DNA of 61,257 nucleotides from positions 1-61,257 of the forward strand of contig SFPC01000009.1 of the NCBI GenBank assembly GCA_004552195.1, written 5' to 3'. Both the position numbers and the translations under genes were made by a program. The notes beneath the pieces were generated by a model that saw only the letters and a program-made list of their open reading frames with translations, ran no database searches and was not told the origin of the DNA. This document shows positions 8,151 through 15,871 of the stretch, piece by piece; positions within the stretch are counted from its first letter, which is position 1; every line of letters starts with the position of its first letter. The stretch is from Bacteroidales bacterium (lineage in GTDB: Bacteria; Bacteroidota; Bacteroidia; Bacteroidales; Bacteroidaceae).

Positions 8151-9707
8151 CTGCCCCGTCACGGTCGACGAGCCCGTGCCTACGGTCAGCGTGTAGCTGC
8201 CGCCCTTCGTGATGCCCGGGCACGAAAGCAGGATGCCGCCACCCGTAGTTCCGCCGCCGCCCGGCCGGTTGTTGCCTCCGCCGGGTCCCCAGAAGGGGAA
8301 AGAGCCCGAGGACGAGCAGGAGTAACCCTCGGGGATGGTAAACGAGGCCAGCGTCGACGAACCGTCCGACAGCGTCACGGCACTCCCCGCCGTAACCGAG
8401 CCCGAGCCGCTCACATACGGCTGGGTCGACGCGCTGCTCGACGAAGGCAACGAGTTGCGCCCGCCGATGCCCAGCACGGTGCCGCCCGTAATATATAAGG
8501 AGTAGCCACCCTCATCGTTCACGTCAATGCCGCATTCCACAGAGCCTGCTCCCAGAGCCAGGACAGTGCCCCCGCTGATGTACATGTGGCCATTGGAGTC
8601 AATGCCATCGTTGTTTGAAGCCATCGACACCACGTTTCCCCCTTGCAGATACATATTCCCGGCCGAATTGATGCCGTCGTCGTGCGCTGTCACCGTCACA
8701 TTTCCTCCGCTGATGGTCAGTTCCTTCTTGCTCTCGATACCCTCGCTGCCGTTCCCCTTCGTTGTCACCGTCACCTCGCCGCCCGCTATCAGGAGGTTGC
8801 CCTCCGCTTTCAGCCCCTTCACCGAAGCCGCCGGCGCGACCACGTTCAGCGTGCCGCCCAGAACGGTCAGTTCCCCCGTGTCCTCCGCTTCGCGGTCCGT
8901 TTCGTCTTTGAACGACACCTGCACCCCGTCGTCGCCCACCGCCTCGATGTTCAGCGTGCCGCTTTCCATGTTGAAATACTGGTTACAGTTCACCCCGTCC
9001 GTTACAGCCCCCAGCACGTTCAGCGTACAGTTCTTCAGCGTCAGGTACTCCTTGGAAAAAACCGCGTGGTTCGTGCGTCCCGTTACGTTCAGCGTCCCTT
9101 TCCCCTTCAGTTCCAAGTGCCCCTTGCACGTGATGCAGCCCTTCCAGTCACCACTCGTGCCATCTGTCAGCGTGTTTACCGTGCCGCTCGCCATGCTCAG
9201 TTCAATGCGTTTCCCGTTTTGTATGTCCAGTGCCGCCCCTTTCGGGTTCGTCAGCGTCAGTCCCGCCAGTTCTATTCGCGCCTTGTAGCTCCCTTCGAGG
9301 GTCAGTTCGCCGTTGTCCGTCTGTCCCGTAAGGTGGTAGGTAATCTCGCCGCAGGTCGCGTCGCCCGCCTCCTCGCTCTGCACCAGGAAGACGTGCGCCC
9401 CGTCCACCGTGGCCTGCACAAAGTCCGCCAGCCGTCCCGCGATGACCACCTGCGCCGTTTCGCCGTTGAAGTCCACCGTCACCGTGCCCTGCGCCACCGG
9501 TGTGCGGTCGAAGAACAGTTCTGCCACCTCCGTCAGCTCAAAGGCGTGCCCCATGATGTACAGCCGTTCGCCGTCGGAGTAAGGCATTTCGCCCACCTCG
9601 TCCGCAGCGTAGGCATACGTCGCGTGGTGGGTCTTCACATATAGCGTTTGGGCTGAGGCAAATAGGGAGCAGTAGGCCGAGAGACACAGGAGGATGATTT
9701 TTTTCAT
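8148..9707 (-). CDS. Secreted Cthe_2159-like carbohydrate-binding protein
   Basis: A 519-residue secreted protein. After the signal peptide (MKKIILLCLSAYCSLFASAQ) comes a short N-terminal beta domain, then a right-handed beta-helix of repeated strands such as LTLKNCTLNVLGAVTDGV, ISGGNVTVTAHDDGI and MYISGGTVLALG. The repeated GGxVxVxxxxDGIxS units match the polygalacturonate-binding Cthe_2159/DUF4353 family. The tail is rich in Gly, Ser and Thr (GPGGGNNRPGGGGTTGGG) before a final short beta segment. The frame continues 23 codons upstream but the signal peptide fixes the start at 9707. Likely surface glycan binding; no SusC/D pair is adjacent. Confidence 0.8.
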   Translation of the reverse strand: MKKIILLCLSAYCSLFASAQTLYVKTHHATYAYAADEVGEMPYSDGERLYIMGHAFELTEVAELFFDRTPVAQGTVTVDFNGETAQVVIAGRLADFVQATVDGAHVFLVQSEEAGDATCGEITYHLTGQTDNGELTLEGSYKARIELAGLTLTNPKGAALDIQNGKRIELSMASGTVNTLTDGTSGDWKGCITCKGHLELKGKGTLNVTGRTNHAVFSKEYLTLKNCTLNVLGAVTDGVNCNQYFNMESGTLNIEAVGDDGVQVSFKDETDREAEDTGELTVLGGTLNVVAPAASVKGLKAEGNLLIAGGEVTVTTKGNGSEGIESKKELTISGGNVTVTAHDDGINSAGNMYLQGGNVVSMASNNDGIDSNGHMYISGGTVLALGAGSVECGIDVNDEGGYSLYITGGTVLGIGGRNSLPSSSSASTQPYVSGSGSVTAGSAVTLSDGSSTLASFTIPEGYSCSSSGSFPFWGPGGGNNRPGGGGTTGGGILLSCPGITKGGSYTLTVGTGSSTVTGQ

Positions 9708-9892
9708 GAGAGAGGAAAGGAAAAAGAAGGTTTGTCCATACCGGCCTTGCACTGAGCGGAGAAGAAGCGGGCGCAAAAATCCGGATTTTCACGACAAAAT
9801 AAATATTTTCTTGCTTTTATATACAAAAAGAATAGACCAAGAGGCCGTATGGCTCGACGAAATGCGCCGGAACGCACAGGTGATGAGGTTTT

Positions 9893-9971
9893 AGGTTATG
9901 AGGTTATAAAGTTACTACTGTAACGCCTGGAAGCCATCCGCTCAAATAGTAACTTTATAACCTCATAACCT
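9893..9971. repeat. R1 palindromic element, copy 2 (perfect arms)
   Basis: Left arm 9893-9916 and right arm 9948-9971 are exact 24-base reverse complements (left AGGTTATGAGGTTATAAAGT plus TACT). The 31-base loop, 9917-9947, carries CTGTAACGCCTGG and CCATCCGCTCAAAT. Extra CATAACCTAAAACCT words follow to about 10000. It lies 66 bases after the cytochrome-assembly gene stop. Confidence 0.95.
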
Positions 9972-10037
9972 AAAACCTCATAACCTAAACCCTCATAACC
10001 AGCTCTTTGCGCGCCGCGCTAAGAGCATCGCGCCGCC

Positions 10038-12263
10038 TCAGGCATACCCGTGCAGTCCGCCCAGCACGTAATTCACGCCGAAGTACGTGATGAGGACTGC
10101 CGCAAAGGCCAGGACCACGTAGAGATGGAAAAAGCGCGGACGGCGGAAGCGGCCCAGCGAGGCCGCATGGAGCGGAAGCGCGTAGAGCAGCCACGTGATG
10201 AGTGCCCAAACCTCCTTCGGGTCCCAGCCCCAGTAACGGCCCCACGAAACGTCCGCCCAACACGCGCCGAGAAAGATGCCTGCGCCCAGCAGTACCACCG
10301 CCGGCACCAGCAGCAGACGGGTGCGGAGCATTCCCAAACGGGCCGGCTGCGACGGACGCACCAGTTCGGCCAAGGCATGGAGGAAGGAAAGCAACAGCAA
10401 GGCATAGGCCAACATCGTCAGGCACACGTGCAGGCTCAGCAGCGGCGATTCCAACACCGGTTGCAGTCCCGAGAGCGTCGCCCCCTGCGGATTGAGCGCG
10501 GCCACCAACAGGAAAAAGCCCGAAGCCAGCAGCCCCAGCACCCCCATCGGCCCTTCTGTCGAGGGGGCAGCCCCCTGCCGTCCCTTGCGCCCCCCTCGGG
10601 CAACCAGTCCCGCCAGCATCACCATCCACGCGCCGCAGAGCATCGTTTCGTAGCCGCTTGCCACCGGCAACCGTCCCCCCACCACGCTGCGCAGCACGAT
10701 GAACACCGTGAGCAGCAGCCATGCCGTCGCGCAGTACAGCCGCAGTCCGCGCAGCAGGCGCACCGTGCGGCGGTGTGCCGCCTTCTGGCCGTCGCGCAGG
10801 CGGAGCAGGAGCACGAAGCCCAGCAGCCCCAGCGTCAGGTTCATGCGCGAGAGCAGCGTGGGCAGGTCGAAAGCGTTGTACAGCCGTTCCGCCCACACGC
10901 GCCGGGCCGCCGGGAGCGTCGTGCCGCCGTAGCGTTGCTGGAAACGCGCCGTTGCTGCGATGTCCGCCGCCACGCCGCGCCAGTCCGCCGCCCCGGCGTG
11001 CGCCGACAGCTGCGCGAAAGCCGTGCGCACCCACAGACTGTCAGTCTGCGGCAGCACACCGTCGGGCAACGCTTCCGCCGGACCGTGCCACACCACGCCT
11101 TGCGCCCCGGGCACGGGAAACAGCCTGAACCACTCGCCGCGCCGCAAGCGGAACACCAAGCTGATGCGGGCATCCACCTCCATGGCGGCAGCCGTCATCG
11201 CCCCTTCCCCGGCCAGCAGCGGCCCCAGCCGGTAGCCGTTGAGGAAAAAATCGTTCAGCGAAGCTCGTCGGTCCACGGCTAACCGCTCGCGTAGCGCGCG
11301 GCTCTTCACCTCAATCAGCGGCTCGGCGTTCCAGTCGTCCGGCCACAGCACCCAGCCCGTCATCACCTGTTCAGCCGTGAACGCGCCGTACGACGGTTGT
11401 CCCGACAGCTTGCGGCAGAAATCGCGTGCCACCGTCTGCAGCGGACAGATGCGGCCTTCGTAGGCCACGAGCAGCCTGCCCACGGCCTCCGCCTCGGTCT
11501 GCGGCAAGGCACGCGGCGCAGCCGTGGCCCATCCTGCCGCCACGCCGCACCACAGCAGGGCCGCCGCCTCCAACCGGCGCAGGGCGCGCCACGTGCGGCG
11601 CAGACTGCCGCTGCGCGCCGTCAGTTCCACCACCATGGCCAGCAACAGCAGCGCGTAGCCGGCATAGGTGAGCGGCCTGCCCCAAGGGTCGCAGCGCACC
11701 AGCAGCACGCTGCCCTGCCCGTCGGTGTCGAACGACGACTGGCACAGCCTGACACCCTTCAGGCTGAGCGGACGGTTCATCGCCACCTCCTCGTGGCGGC
11801 CATCGGCCAAGAGGTGGCTCACGTAGTCGCGCGGTGTGAGCGTGCCGGCGTGGTTCACCACGCTGAACTCCTGCAGTTCGAGCCTGAAGGGCAGGGAAGC
11901 CGTTGCTTCGGTCCGTCCCTCGGGAGTGTAATGCTGCACCGGCACGTCCCGGCGCAGGTGCACCGTGCCGCTCTCGGAGGTCAGGGCCGACAGGGCCGCT
12001 CCGGCCAGGATGACCGCCAGCGCGCCGTGCCACAGCCACAGCCTCCGGTTACGGCCGCCGGCGCGCTGCAACCACAGCAGGCCGATCACGGCGGTCAGAC
12101 CCCACAGAACGGCAAACCATGGGGCGTAGTAAATGTGGCGGGCGGCATAGTCCGTGCCATGCAGATAGCCGGTACAGGTGGCGGTGGCCAGCACCGCAAC
12201 GGTCAGGCCCAGGAGGCCGAAGGCCGTGCGCCGGAGTGAAAAACGGAAAGGGGAAGTTGTCAT
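10038..12263 (-). CDS. ccsA: ResB-CcsA fused cytochrome c biogenesis protein
   Basis: A 741-residue inner-membrane protein of the system II cytochrome c synthetase type, which exports heme and attaches it to CXXCH motifs in the periplasm. The N-terminal half looks ResB-like: helices near 10-90, then a periplasmic segment with LEFSVVNHAGTLTPRDYVS-like content. The C-terminal half is CcsA-like, with the tryptophan-rich heme-handling motif WGRYWGWDPKEVWAL at about 674-688 and flanking helices. The frame is open 51 codons upstream, but that part is translated tandem repeat; MTTSPFRFSL at 12263 is the likely start. Its substrate is probably the di-heme lipoprotein encoded immediately upstream. Confidence 0.88.
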   Translation of the reverse strand: MTTSPFRFSLRRTAFGLLGLTVAVLATATCTGYLHGTDYAARHIYYAPWFAVLWGLTAVIGLLWLQRAGGRNRRLWLWHGALAVILAGAALSALTSESGTVHLRRDVPVQHYTPEGRTEATASLPFRLELQEFSVVNHAGTLTPRDYVSHLLADGRHEEVAMNRPLSLKGVRLCQSSFDTDGQGSVLLVRCDPWGRPLTYAGYALLLLAMVVELTARSGSLRRTWRALRRLEAAALLWCGVAAGWATAAPRALPQTEAEAVGRLLVAYEGRICPLQTVARDFCRKLSGQPSYGAFTAEQVMTGWVLWPDDWNAEPLIEVKSRALRERLAVDRRASLNDFFLNGYRLGPLLAGEGAMTAAAMEVDARISLVFRLRRGEWFRLFPVPGAQGVVWHGPAEALPDGVLPQTDSLWVRTAFAQLSAHAGAADWRGVAADIAATARFQQRYGGTTLPAARRVWAERLYNAFDLPTLLSRMNLTLGLLGFVLLLRLRDGQKAAHRRTVRLLRGLRLYCATAWLLLTVFIVLRSVVGGRLPVASGYETMLCGAWMVMLAGLVARGGRKGRQGAAPSTEGPMGVLGLLASGFFLLVAALNPQGATLSGLQPVLESPLLSLHVCLTMLAYALLLLSFLHALAELVRPSQPARLGMLRTRLLLVPAVVLLGAGIFLGACWADVSWGRYWGWDPKEVWALITWLLYALPLHAASLGRFRRPRFFHLYVVLAFAAVLITYFGVNYVLGGLHGYA

Positions 12264-12305
12264 CGGAAATCCGGGATTATGAGTTTCAAAAGCAGCTCCT
12301 GTCAG

Positions 12306-12393
12306 TGTTTCCCTGCAAGGGTACAACTGTTTCCCTGCAGGGGTACAACTGTTTCCCTGTAAGGGTACAACTGTTTCCCTGCAAGGGTACACT
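12306..12393. repeat. Four tandem 22-base repeats with palindromic centre
   Basis: Units start at 12306, 12328, 12350 and 12372. The consensus is TGTTTCCCTGCAAGGGTACA plus AC, and the CCCTGCAAGGG (or CCCTGCAGGGG) centre is itself near-palindromic. The array is bracketed by GTCAGTGT at its left edge and ACACTGAC at its right edge, so the whole is framed by an inverted repeat. It lies between the di-heme gene stop and the cytochrome-assembly start, about 40 bases before that ATG. There are no spacers, so it is not CRISPR. Confidence 0.92.
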
Positions 12394-12473
12394 GACGGGA
12401 GCCGGTGAAGAAACACCGAAGCCTGCCCCTGGAATGGCGGGGCAGGCTGTCGGATGTGCGGAGGCCGTCGGCA

Positions 12474-14156
12474 TCAGATGGCCTCGATGAAGGCAACCAC
12501 CGCATCGCGGTCGGCCTTGGGCAGGTTGTAGAAAGCCTCGGTCGAAGCGTAGGCATCGCTTTCGCGGCTGTAGCCGTGCCACATGATAGCCTCCAGCACG
12601 GTGCGCGCACGGCAGTCGTGCAGACGGTCGTCCGCCCCCGTGTTCTGCCGGGAAAGTCCCCGGCCCCACAGCGGCGTGGTGCGGCACCAGCCGGTGCGGA
12701 TGTCGTTTTTCATGAACAGGCGGTGCTGCAGCATGTCCGTGTAAGGCCAGATGGTTTGTTGCGGATAGCGTGGCAGTTCTCCTTGAGCCCGGATGTTGGC
12801 CGGAGCCCAATAGTTGTCGTCACCCGTGGTCCACGACGGACGGTGGCAGGCCGTGCAGCCCAGTTGGCCGAACAGTTCCTTGCCCCGCTGCACTTCGGGC
12901 GACTGGAGGTTGCGTGCGCGCGGCACGGCCAGTCCTCGGTGCCACACCATGAAGTCGTAGAAGTCACGGTCCGTCATCTCGTCCTCGAAGTTGTGGAACG
13001 GGTTGTTGCCCTGGTCCGTTGCCGGCGAGAGCAGTGCCTTCACGGCCTCGGCCACCCCTTCGCGGGTGCCGTTGGCGTAGTAGGGCGACGAGGGGTCCTT
13101 GAGAATTTCCTGCAACACGTTGTCGTTCTCGCTCATGGCCAGTGCCCAAGCCTGCGTGGTGTACAATTTGCGACGGTCCGAGCGCGTCACGTTGGTGATG
13201 TTCCAGATGGCGTTCGCGCCCGCCCCGTCTTGCAGCGAGGCACGCGTCAGTGCATAGGTGAACCGCTTGATGGCGCGTGTGCCGTCGGCCAGTGTGTACC
13301 AGGCACCCGGTGCCCAGTCGTTGGCGGCGGCATCCCACATGGACGGGTTCAGCTCCGCGTGGCGCGCGGCGGCCTGGTATTGTGCTTTGAGCGAGTCGTC
13401 GGGGATGGCATCGAGCAGTCCCGAGCCGTAGATGCCGATGGTGCTCTCCAGCCGCACCTCGTAGTTGGTGGGAGCCGGCTTGGTGTTGAACGCCTGCGGG
13501 TCGATGGTGATTTCGGGGTAGATGAGGCTGTACGTTTCGCCGTCGGCAAAGCGGAGGGGCAGCGCGCCGTCCGTGGCCTCGTGCCAGCTGATGTGGATGC
13601 CGCTCTCGTCGACGGGCGGCAGGAAGGGTGCGGCGGCCTTGGTCTGCGGCATGCCCGTGAGTTCCGTCACGTAGCTGTTGGCGGCGTAGGCATTACCGTT
13701 GGCATCCGTGCCGGCAGTGGGATGGTACACCACCAGAAGATAACCGTTGCCGTAAGTGTTGGCGTTGTACGTCGATTGGCGTTGGCCGTGGCCGTAGGCC
13801 GGGTGGCAACTGATGCACGACTGGCGTACCCAGGCGGGTCCGAGGCCGTTGAACGGCTTGGTGCTGAAGTTGTAGTTGCGTTCAAAGAAAGTTTCGCCGT
13901 TCTTGAAACTTTGGGACAGCCCTTGGGCGGTGGTGGCCGGCGTTTCGTCCTCGTAGGAGCTTTGGCTCACGTTGAGGGTGGTGCCCAGCTGGCCGCCGGG
14001 GTACCATTCGGCTTGGCTGAAATTGCCCACGGCTTGTCCCACGTAGTTGATGTCCTCGCCGTTGGCGGTTCCGGCGGGCGTGGTTATGTCCTCGTCATCA
14101 GAGCAGGCGGCAACGGCCAGCGCGGCGAGGGGGATGAGAAATAGTTTCTTGAGCAT
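12474..14156 (-). CDS. Di-heme c-type oxidoreductase lipoprotein (DUF1111 type)
   Basis: A 560-residue lipoprotein with lipobox AVAAC (Cys18), followed at once by SDDED, the acidic export signal that places Bacteroidetes lipoproteins on the cell surface. Two heme c sites are visible: CISCH at 114-118 and CTACH at 434-438. The C-terminal region (DDRLHDCRARTVLEAIMWHG) is typical of the DUF1111 'thiol oxidoreductase' family, related to MauG and di-heme peroxidases. It sits downstream of imelysin and upstream of CcsA, which would mature it. Imelysin plus DUF1111 pairs occur in predicted iron-uptake loci, so a role in iron oxidation or reduction is inferred. Confidence 0.88.
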   Translation of the reverse strand: MLKKLFLIPLAALAVAACSDDEDITTPAGTANGEDINYVGQAVGNFSQAEWYPGGQLGTTLNVSQSSYEDETPATTAQGLSQSFKNGETFFERNYNFSTKPFNGLGPAWVRQSCISCHPAYGHGQRQSTYNANTYGNGYLLVVYHPTAGTDANGNAYAANSYVTELTGMPQTKAAAPFLPPVDESGIHISWHEATDGALPLRFADGETYSLIYPEITIDPQAFNTKPAPTNYEVRLESTIGIYGSGLLDAIPDDSLKAQYQAAARHAELNPSMWDAAANDWAPGAWYTLADGTRAIKRFTYALTRASLQDGAGANAIWNITNVTRSDRRKLYTTQAWALAMSENDNVLQEILKDPSSPYYANGTREGVAEAVKALLSPATDQGNNPFHNFEDEMTDRDFYDFMVWHRGLAVPRARNLQSPEVQRGKELFGQLGCTACHRPSWTTGDDNYWAPANIRAQGELPRYPQQTIWPYTDMLQHRLFMKNDIRTGWCRTTPLWGRGLSRQNTGADDRLHDCRARTVLEAIMWHGYSRESDAYASTEAFYNLPKADRDAVVAFIEAI

Positions 14157-14184
14157 ATTGGGGGAAATTTTGGGTGTATTGCTA

Positions 14185-14400
14185 AGGTTATAAGTTATTA
14201 GGTTATGAGGTTATTGCTGTAACTCGGTTATCAGGTGATAAGGTTATGAGGTTATAAAGTTACTATCATAACTCGGTTATCAGGTTACGAGGTTATGAGG
14301 TTATAAAGTTACTATTTGAGCGGATGGTTTCCAGACGTTACAGTAGTAACTTTATAACCTCATAACCTAATAACCTCATAACCTCAGCCATAACCTCATC
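14185..14400. repeat. R1 palindromic element, copy 3, with extra arm repeats
   Basis: The core is 14290-14368: perfect 24-base arms (14290-14313 and 14345-14368) and a 31-base loop in the opposite orientation to copy 2. Reverse-complemented, the loop differs from copy 2 at only two positions. To the left, AGGTTATGAGGTTATAAAGT followed by TACTATCATAACTCGGTTATCAGG-type words is partly repeated from 14185. The core ends 57 bases after the imelysin stop codon. Confidence 0.93.
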
Positions 14401-14424
14401 ACCCGGGAGCGTAGCGACCTTAAC

Positions 14425-15705
14425 TCAGTTCCGCAGAATCCATTGCGCCGCTTCGCTCAGTGCGGCATCCAGCTCATTGCAGGCAGCGATGGCCTGCTCC
14501 ACCTGCGACGCATTGTAGTAGAGCACGAACGGTTTGGGACATGCCTGGATGCGCGCCTTGGCCGTACGGATGGCCTCCGTGACCCGCGTGTCGAGGTCGG
14601 CGTTGTACTTTTGCAGATAGGCGTGCAGGCTCAGCGACTCGTTGCGCAGCTCGGGCCGGCCGCCCATGTAAGAGTTCTCGATGCTCATGATGTTGTCGTA
14701 GAAGTCGTAGAGCGAACGCTCGCTGAAGGGTGATTCGATGTAGTTCTTGTCCTCGCCCGTGAAAGGCTTGCCCATTTTCGTGTTGCCCACCTCGTCGGCA
14801 ATCGAGGCACAGCCCGCTTCGAGAATGGCCTCCACCGCTTTGCGCACAGAGGCATACGTGCTGCCTGGCTGCCCGGCGAGGAGGAAATTCTGTCCGTAGG
14901 AGAGTCCCGTGCCCGCTATGGAGCAGGGCCATTCCATGTCCTCTTCCACCTTGGCGCGGTGGTCAGCCGGCGCGTTCTCGTTCCACGAAACCTCCATCTG
15001 CCAGCATTTGTTGCGCAGGTCGCCCGCCACGGCGGTGGCGAAGATAAGTTCGTTCACACCCGTCACGCTGTATTTCCCTTCCAGGGCCGTGCCTTCGTAG
15101 CGGTCAGTGCCGCGCAGGTCGGCCGCCGTGCGCGGTGCGCCGTTGCGGAAAATGATGAACTCGATGCCGTGGAAGCCCAGCAGTTCCGGCCCCAGTTTGT
15201 TGCCGGCATAGGCATCGCCCGTGTAATAGGCGGGTTCGCCCACGTGACCGTCAGCGTAACTGTCCATCTCGCGGATCTGCGTCGTGTTGTTCAGTGCCAC
15301 GGCCAATCCCTGGAGGTCCAGCGGCCACGTGTCGATGTGCGGGTCGATGCCGAAGTCGGTGGCTGCGCCGAAGAGGAAGGCCTCGCTCGTTTCGTAGTTG
15401 GCCCGCGCTTGGATAAAGATGTCGCAAGCCTCTGCCACGTCGGCATCGGTGAGCGTCTGCGGCGCATTCTGCAATTTCAGCTTGATGGCATGGAGCGCAT
15501 CGAAGAGTTGCGCCGTGGAGTCGGCCAGCTGGGCGTAAGTGGGGTGGAGCGTAGCGTCGATGTACTGCCGGGTGATGGCCTTCAGCTCCATTTCCTGCAC
15601 CTCGTCGGTGCCTACGGTCGTGGTGTCGTCGTCGCTGCACGCGGTAAAGGCCGCCAGCGAGAACAGGGCGCAGCACAGGGCTGCGGAAAACTTGGATTTT
15701 TTCAT
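14425..15705 (-). CDS. Imelysin-family (M75) iron-regulated lipoprotein
   Basis: A 426-residue lipoprotein (lipobox FTAC, Cys23) with the acidic SDDD stretch after the cysteine that marks surface export. The imelysin signature GxHxxE is present as GFHGIE at 177-182, inside LGPELLGFHGIEFIIF. Imelysins (IrpA, EfeO-like) are helical-bundle proteins implicated in iron acquisition; despite the M75 label, peptidase activity is doubtful. Genes for an OM porin and a di-heme lipoprotein flank it in the same direction, with R1 palindromes in both spacers. I infer a surface iron-handling unit. Confidence 0.9.
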   Translation of the reverse strand: MKKSKFSAALCCALFSLAAFTACSDDDTTTVGTDEVQEMELKAITRQYIDATLHPTYAQLADSTAQLFDALHAIKLKLQNAPQTLTDADVAEACDIFIQARANYETSEAFLFGAATDFGIDPHIDTWPLDLQGLAVALNNTTQIREMDSYADGHVGEPAYYTGDAYAGNKLGPELLGFHGIEFIIFRNGAPRTAADLRGTDRYEGTALEGKYSVTGVNELIFATAVAGDLRNKCWQMEVSWNENAPADHRAKVEEDMEWPCSIAGTGLSYGQNFLLAGQPGSTYASVRKAVEAILEAGCASIADEVGNTKMGKPFTGEDKNYIESPFSERSLYDFYDNIMSIENSYMGGRPELRNESLSLHAYLQKYNADLDTRVTEAIRTAKARIQACPKPFVLYYNASQVEQAIAACNELDAALSEAAQWILRN

Positions 15706-15772
15706 AATTGTTTGGATGGATGATTAACGATGGAGGAGGGGGTGAGGTTATCTTCATAGGTTATGAGGGATT

Positions 15773-15851
15773 AGGTTATGAGGTTATAAAGTCACTGCTG
15801 TAACGCCTGAATACCATCCACTCAAATAGTAATATTATAACCTTATAACCT
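15773..15851. repeat. R1 palindromic element, copy 4
   Basis: Left arm 15773-15796, loop 15797-15827 (31 bases) and right arm 15828-15851. The arms pair with a few mismatches. The loop reads GCTGTAACGCCTGAATACCA then TCCACTCAAAT, in the same orientation as copy 2. It begins 20 bases after the stop of the porin gene and lies before imelysin. A further partial arm, ATAGGTTATGAGGGATTAGG, adjoins on its left. Confidence 0.92.
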
Positions 15852-15871
15852 CATTCCTCATAACCCCATAT

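Noticed and set aside
12306..12393. Tandem 22-base repeats as a CRISPR array
   Set aside because: The units are directly adjacent without unique spacers, and no cas gene is present.
12263..12416. N-terminal extension of the cytochrome c assembly protein
   Set aside because: It is the 22-base tandem repeat translated (repeated YPCRET/VPLQGN); the membrane protein begins at MTTSPFRF.
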